From an uncultured Desulfobulbus sp. (GTDB lineage: Bacteria > Desulfobacterota > Desulfobulbia > Desulfobulbales > Desulfobulbaceae): DNA of 64,000 bases. Position 1 is the stretch's first letter; each line of letters opens with the position of its first letter. The translations under genes and the position numbers were made by a program. Positions 1-8,074 of the stretch are shown piece after piece. The DNA lies in the NCBI RefSeq assembly GCF_963665445.1, contig NZ_OY762276.1, positions 900,001-964,000 of the forward strand, given 5' to 3'. Below the pieces are notes generated by a model that was not told the origin of the DNA, made no database searches, and saw only the letters and a program-made list of their open reading frames with translations.

Positions 1-238
1 ACCGATAAACAGGCAGAGAAAACCCCGATGTAAGATCACGGCCGCGACGCGGCGGCCGGAATGGCGCGTTGCAGTTGTCTGCAGTTCAGCGTGATTGACG
101 CTGGAAATTGACGGGGATTTCCCCAACGGAAAACGGGGGAAGCGACCCCTCTAATGGAGCGTCCCGTTTTTCGTCCCGCCGCCTGCGACGAACCAGTAGC
201 CAAGATCGAAACCAACCTCCAACCAGGGCAACCAGCAC
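1..238. other. Left-edge sequence without a supportable gene
   Basis: An in-frame TAA at 31-33 closes a short open frame that enters from the left edge. It may be the 3' end of a gene outside the window, but eleven codons are too few to judge. The rest of the stretch shows no convincing coding signal on either strand. Confidence 0.4.
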
Positions 239-508
239 ATGAATAAAGCAATGCACAACATCCCCCGACAACCAACGCCGCAGGCGCACTTCTCCTGCGC
301 CGACTGTGGCCGGGAAACGTTCATGTCAATCTATGATCCGGGATTTGGCCTTTGTGGCCGGTGTGAAAGCAAAGTCGCCAGGCAAAGAATGGCTTGGGAA
401 AAAAAGAATGACCCCTTTGCCGCAAAAGAGGGTGGGAGAAACCGGCAAAGGGGTCCTGAGGCAGGAGCGTTCTTATTCAATGAGAACGTGAAGAACGGGT
501 CCATATAA
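239..508 (+). CDS. Small Cys-rich (zinc-ribbon-like) protein
   Basis: This 89-residue protein is not recognised. Two CxxC pairs lie at about residues 20-23 (CADC) and 37-40 (CGRC), spaced as in a small zinc ribbon. The C-terminal half is basic and probably disordered. There is no signal peptide or membrane segment. The ATG has no strong Shine-Dalgarno sequence, and a second ATG four codons in is possible. It sits at the upstream side of the visible part of a mobile element, where small Cys-rich proteins of unknown role are common. A zinc-binding role is inferred only from cysteine spacing. Confidence 0.45.
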   Translation: MNKAMHNIPRQPTPQAHFSCADCGRETFMSIYDPGFGLCGRCESKVARQRMAWEKKNDPFAAKEGGRNRQRGPEAGAFLFNENVKNGSI

Positions 509-701
509 ATCTAGCTGTGATTGGATTTGATTAGCCAACCATCAAATTTTCGTGAGACCAAGACATTATGCTGAGAATAAATGCCCCCGCTGCCGGTTTG
601 TGGAGGCAGACAGCAGGGGCCAGGGGAGTCGATAGGCTCGACTTCAATACAGCCTATAAGGGGTATAGGAAATTGTCAAATTTTAACAGGACAACCCATA
701 A

Positions 702-1514
702 ATGAACAATGTTCTTTCTCTCTCCGGTGGAAAAGACTCCACCGCCATGCTGCACATGATGCTTGAGCGTGGAGAACCGATCCACTCTGTTGTTTTCTTT
801 GACACTGGCTGGGAATTTCCGGAGATGCACAGGCATATCGACTTGGTGGAACAGAAAACAGGAATCGAAATTGTTCGTCTTACCCATCCCCAAGGATTTG
901 CGTACTGGCTCAATAGACGGAAGGTACGCACCAAAAAGGATCAATTCGATAATGAAGGCAACCAGACCCACAAGAAAGGGGATGTCTTCAGGATCGGTAA
1001 CGGTTGGCCATCTCCATCCCGCCGTTGGTGTACCCGTGAGAAAGTGAATTGCATTACTCGTTATCAAAAGACTGTCGAAAATTGTTTGCCGTGCATCGGT
1101 TACGCCGTCGATGAGTTACACCGTTGCAAACCCGGCCCGCAACGCTACCCACTCATTGAATACGGTATCACTGAAAAGCAAGCCCTCGAATACTGCCGCA
1201 AGCTTGGTTACACCTGGGGCGGGCTCTACGATATTTTCAACCGAGTATCATGCTGGTGTTGTCCGCTGCAATCCCTTCCCGATCTACGATCGCTTCGTAA
1301 ATATCGTCCTCTGCTTTGGGCCCAGCTCCTCAAGATGGATGCCCAAATTCCCAGTCCTAATCGGGGTTTTTCCGGCTACAAAACCGTTCTCGATCTAGAA
1401 AACCGTTTTTCTACCGAGGATAAACTCAAGCCTTTTTATAAAGGCAAGGTATCCCGCAGAATGCTGCGTTTTATCAAACCGCATTCCCAGCAAAACTTTT
1501 TCTCACTTATTTGA
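702..1514 (+). CDS. Phosphoadenosine phosphosulfate reductase-like protein (PP-loop ATPase)
   Basis: The protein begins almost directly with the PP-loop motif SGGKDST (about residues 8-14), the nucleotide-binding signature of the PAPS reductase / adenine nucleotide alpha-hydrolase superfamily. Further along are a WCTREK segment, a CLPC pair and a late SCWCCPL cluster, which suggest a metal or Fe-S site as in stand-alone phage and island members of the family. At 270 residues it is near the usual family length. The true reaction is unknown; relatives include sulfate-assimilation enzymes and DndC-like DNA-modification proteins. It lies 12 bp upstream of the replication initiator gene, so the two are probably co-transcribed within the mobile element. 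An assimilatory cys function is unlikely in this setting. Confidence 0.75.
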   Translation: MNNVLSLSGGKDSTAMLHMMLERGEPIHSVVFFDTGWEFPEMHRHIDLVEQKTGIEIVRLTHPQGFAYWLNRRKVRTKKDQFDNEGNQTHKKGDVFRIGNGWPSPSRRWCTREKVNCITRYQKTVENCLPCIGYAVDELHRCKPGPQRYPLIEYGITEKQALEYCRKLGYTWGGLYDIFNRVSCWCCPLQSLPDLRSLRKYRPLLWAQLLKMDAQIPSPNRGFSGYKTVLDLENRFSTEDKLKPFYKGKVSRRMLRFIKPHSQQNFFSLI

Positions 1515-1526
1515 TCAGAGGTAACC

Positions 1527-3050
1527 ATGTCCCGTTCACGTATCTCCCAAGATCCTCTTTCCCAAAAGGTCCGCGCTGCCATGCGTGGTCAACAAGTCGA
1601 CCTCTCCAACGTCCCTACCTTCTGGGAACCCTTTCCCGATCATCTTAAAGACATTCCCCTGCAGGATTACCGGTTCGATCACGGCTACCCGCTCTTCGTC
1701 CACCGGGATGCCGCCGCGATCAATGTCCGCACCACCAAGGAGCAGCCCACCGGCTCCGATCCACAAGCCCGATTAACAAGTGGTTTACCAGTAGTATCGG
1801 AGTTGCCAGGGTTGAGGGTCAAGCGATGTGTAGATTTTTTGAAAGTGTCTTTGCATGTGCAATGGGATGGACAGGAAAGTGACCTCCTTCCGATTCTCGA
1901 CTTCATGAAAAAGCAGGTCCAGGATACCGAACTCGAGTGCATCCCAGTCTTCAAGGAACATGGCTTCGACTGGAACCTCTACCGGACCGGCATCCGGTAC
2001 TATACCTACCGCATCAAATCCGGCGACATCACCCTGCTGTTCAACCGCCGCTCGCATGATCAGAAAATACCCAACTGCCGCTTGGAAATCGGCTCCCTTT
2101 CCTGCTGGTCACCTGGCTTTTACGAAATCTATGAGCGGGTGAAAGCCTTTCTCGCCATTCATGGCGGCAAAGTCTTTAAGGAAATCGTCTCTGAGGTGCA
2201 CCTCGCCGCTGACTTCGTCGGCACGGATATCAAAACCACCGACCTGGAGGACCGTACCCATTGGATCGCCCTTGCCCGCGACAACGATTTTTACGGCGGC
2301 CTCAAGGTAACCAAGCGTACACCCGAACCAGAACCCGATGAAGTTGAGTTCAATAGCCACTACACCAACCGCAAATTCTCCGGCATCACCATCGGCAGCG
2401 GTGACATGATGTTTCGGGCCTATGACAAGGTCATGGAGCTTAAAAGAAAACGCGCCACCAACAAACAGCAGGTCTTTGCCGAAATCTGGGGTGTCGACAA
2501 ATACGACGAACTGCCAGTGACCCGTATCGAATACCAGATCCGGCGGCCGCGACTCCGGGAATTTGCCGACATGAGCCATGTAGAGTTCGTGGATGGTGAA
2601 CGTCAGTTCCACATCTCCGAACTGAAAGGCAGGCAGATTAACACAGTCGTTGACCTGGTAAACAGTCTTAAATCCCTCTGGGCCTACCTGACAAACGAAT
2701 GGACCCGCCATGCCGACAGCCCGGTGAACCGCAACCACAACCAGACAAAAGCCAAAGTTTCCGAGTTCTGGCAACAGGTCCAGGCAGTGGTTTGGACGGG
2801 CGTTTTCGGCTACGTCCGAATGCATCCAGCCAAACACAAAGATATTGTGATGCTCCGCAAGCAGGCCCGGGGAATTCTCATGTCTGTCTGTGCCTCCCTG
2901 GAAGTGCAGCCCAACGACATCGATAAAATCGTCTTCCTCTGCCAAGGCATGATTGAGGAAGACTTGCACGCCTTCTTTGAAGATGAACAGGCTTTCATCA
3001 AGAAGATGGAAACCAAGCGCAACGAATTCAGGGCAACGCTCGCGGGATAG
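1527..3050 (+). CDS. Replication initiation protein, Rep_trans-like (rolling-circle type)
   Basis: This 507-residue protein shows features of the Rep_trans replication-initiator family of rolling-circle plasmids and filamentous phages. It has a central region rich in beta-strand-like sequence, the motif FRAYDKVMELK (about 300) and a following VTRIEYQIRR segment (about 334-343), which correspond to the YDK and RxE-type motifs of the family. The ATG at 1527 has GAGGTAACC upstream (a good Shine-Dalgarno). It would nick the element's origin; a candidate inverted-repeat region follows the stop codon. The N-terminal ~100 residues are not recognised. The assignment rests on motif recall without an alignment, so the family is likely and the exact mechanism is inferred. 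Confidence 0.6.
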   Translation: MSRSRISQDPLSQKVRAAMRGQQVDLSNVPTFWEPFPDHLKDIPLQDYRFDHGYPLFVHRDAAAINVRTTKEQPTGSDPQARLTSGLPVVSELPGLRVKRCVDFLKVSLHVQWDGQESDLLPILDFMKKQVQDTELECIPVFKEHGFDWNLYRTGIRYYTYRIKSGDITLLFNRRSHDQKIPNCRLEIGSLSCWSPGFYEIYERVKAFLAIHGGKVFKEIVSEVHLAADFVGTDIKTTDLEDRTHWIALARDNDFYGGLKVTKRTPEPEPDEVEFNSHYTNRKFSGITIGSGDMMFRAYDKVMELKRKRATNKQQVFAEIWGVDKYDELPVTRIEYQIRRPRLREFADMSHVEFVDGERQFHISELKGRQINTVVDLVNSLKSLWAYLTNEWTRHADSPVNRNHNQTKAKVSEFWQQVQAVVWTGVFGYVRMHPAKHKDIVMLRKQARGILMSVCASLEVQPNDIDKIVFLCQGMIEEDLHAFFEDEQAFIKKMETKRNEFRATLAG

Positions 3051-3353
3051 ATTCCCGCTTCCCCCTGGAACAACTTCGCGCTCTCTGCAGTTCTGCGCAG
3101 CAGGTAACCAGGGGGCGAAGCGCGCCGGTACAATCTCTCAGCGAAAAACCGCTGAACCCGTAACCACCACGCCCTCAACGTACTGAGCGGGGCCGTTAAG
3201 CGCGCAACAGGGGCACAGTGCCCAGGTCATGGTTTATTACCCTGCGGCCTGGATGGATCACCCAACAGGAAAGACATCCTCGTTGGGGGCGCATGCGAAG
3301 CCCCCCCCCAAGCGGTGTAACGAACAACCACTGAACCTTATCAAGAGGAAACA
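3051..3353. other. Inverted-repeat-rich intergenic region, possible rolling-circle origin
   Basis: This 303-bp non-coding stretch directly follows the Rep-like gene. A large inverted repeat spans about 3058-3120: CCCCCTGG at 3061-3068 pairs with CCAGGGGG at 3108-3115, and CTT pairs with AAG outside it. The loop contains a smaller CTGC/GCAG hairpin. A second hairpin lies at about 3283-3311 (TTGGGGGC opposite GCCCCC plus extra C residues). Such structures near a rep gene are typical of double- or single-strand origins, but a terminator or attenuator role is equally possible. No nick-site consensus was identified. Confidence 0.4.
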
Positions 3354-3638
3354 ATGGCTCTTCATTCCTTAAAAACTTGGCCTGAGCATTTTGAACTGAG
3401 CAGGACCGGTAAAAAATTATTCGAAATTCGGAAGAATGATCGAGGGTTCGGTGTTGGAGATTATCTCGCATTGAAAGAGTGGTCTCCAATTGATCGCAAA
3501 TACTCCGGTCGCGTTCTCTATTATCGTATTACCTGCCTGTATAAGGGTAGTCAGTTCGGAATCCAAGATGAATATGCCGTCCTGGGGCTCTCTCATCGCG
3601 TTCCCATTTCCCGTATCCAATACCTATTTGGAAATTAG
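3354..3638 (+). CDS. DUF3850 (ASCH-like) domain protein
   Basis: The 94-residue protein matches the DUF3850 family, small ASCH-like beta-barrel proteins found mostly in phages and mobile elements. The hallmark is HSLKTWPEHFE, then GKKLFEIRKNDRGF, VGDYLALKEW and a closing strand ending in YAVLGL. ASCH folds are thought to bind RNA or modified nucleotides, but the role of DUF3850 is unknown. The ATG at 3354 follows AAGAGGAAACA, a good Shine-Dalgarno. It is the first gene after the putative origin and precedes the XRE regulator by 34 bp. Length and motif order are complete for the family. Confidence 0.8.
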   Translation: MALHSLKTWPEHFELSRTGKKLFEIRKNDRGFGVGDYLALKEWSPIDRKYSGRVLYYRITCLYKGSQFGIQDEYAVLGLSHRVPISRIQYLFGN

Positions 3639-3672
3639 CCTTCCTATTTTTCAACATGAAATGAGGAAACCA

Positions 3673-4113
3673 ATGCTTGTCATAACTGAAGGAAAACCCG
3701 GCGAGGGAATGACCTACCCATCCCTAAACAATAGCTTCCATGATCGGTTCCGCCAGATCCGGAAGGAATTAAAACTGACCCAAAAAGCAATGGCTGAAAA
3801 ACTGTCCGTCAGCCTAAGTACCTTGCAGCGGTATGAAGACAGTAGGGTAGCGCCGGACGCCACAGTCCTCGAACGCTTAGCCCACCTGGGCGTTGACCTT
3901 CATTGGCTGATCACCGGTTTGCCCTACTATCGTCCATGCTCCCATGATCGCCCTGGGGCCGTTTTCTTTGCTTTCCGCTCCGGACAATTCAACGAAATCG
4001 AATCTCTGCTGGAAGAAAAAGGCATTCCCCTCTATGCCCTCCATCAGATGATGGAAAACCATCTTCTCGGGATCATCTACAGCCTGAAATACCTCAACGA
4101 AAAGCCGTTCTGA
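3673..4113 (+). CDS. XRE-family helix-turn-helix transcriptional regulator
   Basis: This is a 146-residue DNA-binding protein. The HTH covers about residues 20-75: FRQIRKELKLTQKAMAEKL, then the recognition segment VSLSTLQRYEDSR and LERLAHLGVDLHWLITG, a layout usual for Cro/CI-type phage regulators. The rest may mediate dimerisation. The start at 3673 is preferred because GAGGA at 3663-3667 lies five bases upstream. An ATG at 3661 and another at 3709 are in frame, and the open frame extends further upstream without a site. It probably controls element maintenance genes. It is followed two bases later by a 55-residue ORF. Confidence 0.85.
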   Translation: MLVITEGKPGEGMTYPSLNNSFHDRFRQIRKELKLTQKAMAEKLSVSLSTLQRYEDSRVAPDATVLERLAHLGVDLHWLITGLPYYRPCSHDRPGAVFFAFRSGQFNEIESLLEEKGIPLYALHQMMENHLLGIIYSLKYLNEKPF

Positions 4114-4115
4114 AA

Positions 4116-4283
4116 ATGAAAGCCTCTATCTTCACCACACCCCGGCGCGGCCTGATGGGCAAGAAGCCTCTCGGCGCAGAGTACATGCCGGAAATTTCGG
4201 AACGTGCCCGGCGCATGAGGGCCGCGATCCGCGAAGAAAAACAACCAACCGACAAACGGCAGCAGCGTTTGCCGGGCTTCTAA
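4116..4283 (+). CDS. Small basic protein, 55 residues, unknown
   Basis: This ORF starts at the ATG two bases after the XRE stop codon, so translational coupling is likely. It encodes 55 residues, MKASIFTTPRRGLMGKK to the end ...RLPGF, rich in Arg and Lys. The second half looks helical (ISERARRMRAAIREEKQ). No family is recognised. A DNA- or nucleoprotein-binding accessory role is plausible for a small basic protein in a mobile element, but this is speculation. It lies between the regulator and the integrase gene. Confidence 0.4.
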   Translation: MKASIFTTPRRGLMGKKPLGAEYMPEISERARRMRAAIREEKQPTDKRQQRLPGF

Positions 4284-4304
4284 TTATATATACCTGCCCT
4301 TATT

Positions 4305-5495
4305 ATGCCATTGACACCAGTCAAACAACTTGCCACTAATGCACCCATTGTATGGGGAGAGCATTATATGGCTGGGTCAGTGCATTTTAAAACAGATCGC
4401 CGTCAGTGGGTGGTTGCCTGGAATTGGCAAGGTAAGCGTTATCAGATCAGCCGGTACAAAGGCCGATTGATGACGCAAACGCATCCCAATAAAAAAAAGG
4501 ATCAGGGGTATATCGATGCCTGCCGACTTTTGGCGCAGATGCAGGGCGACGTTGAAAACAATGTCTTTCGTATTGAGAAATACACCGGTAAGAGATACAC
4601 GGACGTTATCCCTTATTTTGAAAATTGGCTTGAGACGAAAACTGAAAAAAAGCCCGGCACCCTCCGCCTTTATCGTTCACTCTTTGATAACCACATAAGA
4701 CCATTTTTTGAAGAGCATCCAATTCAACTCCACGAAATTCAGCTTGATACGCTTGATCAGCTGATTGCCTCTATCAAGTTGGCAAGTTCTTCGAAACATC
4801 TTTGCATGTCTATTTTTCGGGCCTTCTTGGATTATGCATGGAGGTCAAAACGGATTCCGGAAGTTCCCCCGTTTCCCAAAAAAGGCGAGTATGGTATAAA
4901 CGAGCCAAAAATTAAATGGCTGCCTGAAACCCGTCAAATGGCCATTATCAATGCTATCCCCGAAAAACATCGGCTTATATTCCTTTTTCTTAAATACCAT
5001 ATCAGGCGACCGGCGGAAGCTATGGCTTTGCATAAAACTGATTATGATCGCTTTAATAAAGCTTTTCATATTAGAAGGGGCGTGTCTGGCGGTAAACTGG
5101 TAACATCTACTAAGACACGCGCTGAGCACATCGTACCTTGTCACCGGGCAATGATTTCGGATATCGAAAGGCTTGTTGAATCAGATAAAGGCTCTCCCTT
5201 TCTCTTTGTCAACCGTGGCAAGAGATATACGGAAGGCGTTTTAAGCCGAATATGGGCCAAGGCTTGCGTGGAAGTAGGGGAGAACATCGGGCTTTATGCC
5301 GGTCTTAAACATTCAAGCATGAGTCAGTTTGTCAACGAAAAGCACCTGGGACTTGCCGAGGTGCAGATGATTAGCCAGCATGCAAAAATTGAATCGGTCT
5401 ATAAATATGTGTCCGTGGACTTGAACCGTCAGCGGGAGTTAATGGAAACCGATGTTTCCAAATTGTTTCCGGAAAAGAAAAGGGGCTCCAAATAG
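4305..5495 (+). CDS. int: Tyrosine recombinase / phage-type integrase
   Basis: A 396-residue integrase. The N-terminal part has an arm-type DNA-binding region with many Tyr, Lys and Arg residues (about 20-80), followed by a SAM-like core-binding domain (about 100-190). The catalytic domain starts near 215 with HIRRPAEAMAL, which supplies the first catalytic Arg. Box II reads LYAGLKHSSMSQF where HxLR is usual, so the His is Ala and the Arg is Lys. The end has MISQHAKIESVYKYV with the nucleophilic Tyr. Base composition is more AT-rich than its neighbours. It is the last gene of the element; no tRNA attachment site was seen beside it, and att sites could not be fixed. Confidence 0.85.
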   Translation: MPLTPVKQLATNAPIVWGEHYMAGSVHFKTDRRQWVVAWNWQGKRYQISRYKGRLMTQTHPNKKKDQGYIDACRLLAQMQGDVENNVFRIEKYTGKRYTDVIPYFENWLETKTEKKPGTLRLYRSLFDNHIRPFFEEHPIQLHEIQLDTLDQLIASIKLASSSKHLCMSIFRAFLDYAWRSKRIPEVPPFPKKGEYGINEPKIKWLPETRQMAIINAIPEKHRLIFLFLKYHIRRPAEAMALHKTDYDRFNKAFHIRRGVSGGKLVTSTKTRAEHIVPCHRAMISDIERLVESDKGSPFLFVNRGKRYTEGVLSRIWAKACVEVGENIGLYAGLKHSSMSQFVNEKHLGLAEVQMISQHAKIESVYKYVSVDLNRQRELMETDVSKLFPEKKRGSK

Positions 5496-5531
5496 TAAGC
5501 AATTTAAGATAGTTGCGGACGTGAATATTTA

Positions 5532-5560
5532 TTGACATTAAAACCTTATTTTTTTACAAC
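5532..5560 (+). promoter_or_regulatory. Sigma-70-like promoter for the lipoprotein gene
   Basis: TTGACA at 5532-5537 is a perfect -35 element. A 17-bp AT-rich spacer leads to TACAAC at 5555-5560 (four of six -10 positions). Transcription would start near 5567 and read through the structured leader into the lipoprotein gene at 5737. Confidence 0.5.
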
Positions 5561-5567
5561 GAGTTGT

Positions 5568-5720
5568 CTTTGCGGAGCTTAAGACCTTTTTCATCAGCAT
5601 GGCTGAAACCGACTGGCAAAGGCCTTCCGGGGGTGAGTCCCCCAGAGCGGGGTTTATCTTTACACCAAGGGCCCAGAATCGAGCTTCCAAAATGGCAAAT
5701 AACTTCCTCTTGCGAGCGAA
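5568..5720 (+). promoter_or_regulatory. Structured 5' leader, class unassigned
   Basis: The leader contains a perfect hairpin GGGGG-TGAG-CCCCC-type stem at about 5628-5643. This is flanked by AAACC (5606-5610) opposite GGTTT (5650-5654) and an inner GGC/GCC pairing around GGCAAAGGCC. The TGAAAC and GGCAAAGGCC elements faintly recall the GEMM (cyclic di-GMP-I) riboswitch core, but the expected first arm is missing and I do not assign it to that class. It could also be an attachment-site remnant or a protein-binding leader. Confidence 0.35.
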
Positions 5721-5736
5721 CTGAAGGAGAATGAAC

Positions 5737-6258
5737 ATGACTCGAGAATGTGCAAAGAAGATGTTGGCTGTGATCGGTGTGGTCTTTTTGTTGTCATCCA
5801 TCGGCTGTACCAAAAAATCCAACGTTATCGGATCCGATGCCTCCGGTTTGCCGCAACTTTCCAACTTTGCCGATGATATCAAGGATATTACCTTGCCGGT
5901 TGAGTTGGTTTGGGACCGTAAGGATTCCATGGCTATCAAGACCGAGTCTTTCCGAGGCGGTGTTTTCAGCTACAAGGGCAGGGCCGAGGTTATGTCGCTC
6001 AAAGATTACATGGTTGCCTCGATGAAGGACAACAAATGGCGTCTGGTTGGAGAAACTGCCTCGAAAAATATCATGCTTGCTTTTGTTAAACCCAATAAAA
6101 CCTGCATGATGGTCATTTCCGAGGGGATGTTAGGCAAGACGGACATGAAACTGTATATCGCCATCGATAAAACCGGCGGCACAGGGACGACCTCCTACGG
6201 TAACCAGAATTCCTTCGCACCGCAGAACAACAGCTTTGAGAGTTCCTTCTCCCGTTGA
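5737..6258 (+). CDS. Predicted lipoprotein of unknown function
   Basis: The 173-residue product has a lipoprotein signal: basic N-terminus, hydrophobic AVIGVVFLLSSIG and lipobox Cys in SSIGC (about residue 24), so it should be lipid-anchored in the cell envelope. The mature part holds a compact domain with VELVWDRKDSMAIKTESF, a YKGR segment and a strand-rich end, as in several uncharacterised deltaproteobacterial lipoproteins. The tail is Ser/Asn-rich and probably disordered. The start at 5737 is chosen because AAGGAG at 5724-5729 is seven bases upstream; the ATG at 5731 would be too close. Its stop overlaps the ATG of coaBC. Confidence 0.7.
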   Translation: MTRECAKKMLAVIGVVFLLSSIGCTKKSNVIGSDASGLPQLSNFADDIKDITLPVELVWDRKDSMAIKTESFRGGVFSYKGRAEVMSLKDYMVASMKDNKWRLVGETASKNIMLAFVKPNKTCMMVISEGMLGKTDMKLYIAIDKTGGTGTTSYGNQNSFAPQNNSFESSFSR

Positions 6259-7466
6259 TGGGGCAATATATGTCAGGCCTACAGGGCAAACGCATTCTTT
6301 TCGGGGTGACCGGATCCATAGCCGCTTACAAGGCGGCTTTTTGGGTGCGTGAACTGATCAAGGAGGAGGCGCTGGTGAGTGTGGTAACGACTGGAACAGC
6401 GGAACAGTTTGTTGCCCCGCTGACCTTTGCCGCATTGTCCGGCAACCAGGTGCATCGGGATATGTTTGCCGCCGATCCCGAGGGGGTGATGGCCCATATC
6501 GACCTTTCCCGCGAAGCCGATCTGTTGCTCGTTGCCCCGGCCACCGCGCAGACCATTGCAAAGCTCGCCTGCGGCATGGCCGACAACCTGTTGACCACCG
6601 CCGTCCTCGCGGCAAAGGTTCCGGTGGTGATCTGCCCGGCCATGAATACGGCGATGTACACCCATCAGGCAACCCAAGGCAACCTTCGTCGTTTACGAGA
6701 GCTGGGCTATCACATTGTTGAGCCCGGTTGCGGTGAGATGGCCTGCGGTGAAACGGGCGACGGGCGGTTGGCCGAGTGGGAGTGCGCGCGGGAAACCCTG
6801 CTGAGCGTGCTTCAGCCGAGAGATCTGGTCGGCAGGAAGCTGCTGATCACTGCCGGGCCGACTCGGGAGCCTCTCGACCCGGTCCGTTTTCTCAGCAACC
6901 GTTCAAGCGGCAAGATGGGCTATGCCCTGGCGCGGACCGCCCGCCGGCGGGGGGCGAGCGTCGTCCTGGTTTCCGGTCCGGTTTCCCTTGCACCGCCGCC
7001 AGGGGTGGAACTGGTGAAGGTGACCACCGCAGAGGATATGGCGTCGGCCGTGCTCTCCCGCAGTTCTGAGATGGATATTATCATCAAGTCCGCGGCTGTG
7101 GCCGATTTCAAGCCGGTGAGCTGTGAGTCGCTGAAGATCAAGAAGAGTCCCCAGGGGCTGCACCTTGATCTGGTGAAAAATATCGATATCCTGTTTGAGT
7201 TGGGCAAACAAAAAACACCCGGTCAGCTCTTGATCGGATTCGCCGCGGAAAGCCACAACCATGTCGAGGAAGGCCAGCGCAAGCTGAGGGAGAAGAACCT
7301 GGACATGATCGTGGTCAACGATATCCTCGGCAGTCGGACCGGCTTTGATGTGGAAACCAACCAGGTCACCCTCATCAATCGCGGAGGTAGTCAGGAGCTT
7401 CCGCTGCTCAGCAAGGAAGAGACCGCAAACCGCATTCTGGATGCGGTGCTTGCTCTTTGTACGTGA
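6258..7466 (+). CDS. coaBC: Bifunctional phosphopantothenoylcysteine decarboxylase / phosphopantothenate-cysteine ligase
   Basis: This enzyme carries out two consecutive steps of coenzyme A synthesis: ligation of cysteine to 4'-phosphopantothenate and FMN-dependent decarboxylation. The N-terminal CoaC flavodoxin-like domain (about 1-190) has GVTGSIAAYKA, the active-site His in MAHIDLSREAD, the PAMNTAMY substrate loop and the conserved Cys segment GEMACGETGDGRL. The C-terminal CoaB domain (about 195-400) shows GPTREPLDPVRFLSNRSSG and the KKSP loop of the nucleotide-binding ligase. At 402 residues it is full length. The ATG at 6258 overlaps the preceding stop; an ATG at 6270 is also possible. 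Confidence 0.95.
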   Translation: MGQYMSGLQGKRILFGVTGSIAAYKAAFWVRELIKEEALVSVVTTGTAEQFVAPLTFAALSGNQVHRDMFAADPEGVMAHIDLSREADLLLVAPATAQTIAKLACGMADNLLTTAVLAAKVPVVICPAMNTAMYTHQATQGNLRRLRELGYHIVEPGCGEMACGETGDGRLAEWECARETLLSVLQPRDLVGRKLLITAGPTREPLDPVRFLSNRSSGKMGYALARTARRRGASVVLVSGPVSLAPPPGVELVKVTTAEDMASAVLSRSSEMDIIIKSAAVADFKPVSCESLKIKKSPQGLHLDLVKNIDILFELGKQKTPGQLLIGFAAESHNHVEEGQRKLREKNLDMIVVNDILGSRTGFDVETNQVTLINRGGSQELPLLSKEETANRILDAVLALCT

Positions 7467-7500
7467 TCAGCCCTTGTGGCCTTAACAGACGACCGCTTTT

Positions 7501-8040
7501 ATGCAGATAAGCCGTTCCGAGCAAAAAAGACGTTTTAAAGAAGTCGAGCAGTTGGTGGGCGAACTGGTGAAGTTGCCCGCCCAGGCTCTGGGAACCCTGG
7601 AGGGACTCGATGAAATTCGCGACCTGCTGGTGGAGGCCGCGGCGATGGAGGGCTCGATTCGCCAGCGGCAGGTGAAGTATCTCACCAAGTTCGTTGCAGC
7701 CATGCCCCTTGAACCGCTCTACGCACTGGTCGGTCAGTACCGGGGCAAAAAGCTGACCGAGAAAAAGCGGCAGCGCACCATCGAGTTTTTTCGCGATGCC
7801 CTGATCAACGAGGCCCTGGAGGTGCAGCAGGAGCTGGATGAGTATAACGAGGAGCTGACCGAGGACTGGGAGAGCGAAATCGTCGACGAACTGCAGGCGG
7901 AATTTCCGGAGATCGATGCCATGACCCTCACACGCCTCTCCGCTCTGTTTGCCCGCACGAGAAATCCCCGCCACAGCCGGGAGATATTTCGCTACCTCAA
8001 ATCCATGCAGGAGTTGAGGCAGCGAAACCGCGATATGTAA
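7501..8040 (+). CDS. darP: Ribosome-associated protein DarP/YjgA (DUF615)
   Basis: The 179-residue protein fits the DUF615/YjgA family, which associates with the 50S ribosomal subunit and helps late assembly in E. coli. Family features are the N-terminal ISRSEQKRRFKEVEQL helix, the basic segment IRQRQVKYLTKF (about 59-70) and the C-terminal LARTRNPRHSREIFRYL-type ending. It is highly charged and helical, with no membrane segment. The gene follows coaBC by 34 bp and is closed by a strong intrinsic terminator, so it probably ends the transcription unit. Presence of darP in this lineage is not unusual. Confidence 0.85.
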   Translation: MQISRSEQKRRFKEVEQLVGELVKLPAQALGTLEGLDEIRDLLVEAAAMEGSIRQRQVKYLTKFVAAMPLEPLYALVGQYRGKKLTEKKRQRTIEFFRDALINEALEVQQELDEYNEELTEDWESEIVDELQAEFPEIDAMTLTRLSALFARTRNPRHSREIFRYLKSMQELRQRNRDM

Positions 8041-8074
8041 GAGTGTGGTCAGCTTGAAGGTGTGGGGTAGAACG

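Noticed and set aside
2109-2969. Minus-strand ORF of 286 codons opposite the Rep-like gene
   Set aside because: It is the shadow of the replication initiator gene and has no domain signal.
5568-5720. Cyclic di-GMP-I (GEMM) riboswitch
   Set aside because: Only parts of the core look similar and the first arm is missing, so a confident call is not possible.
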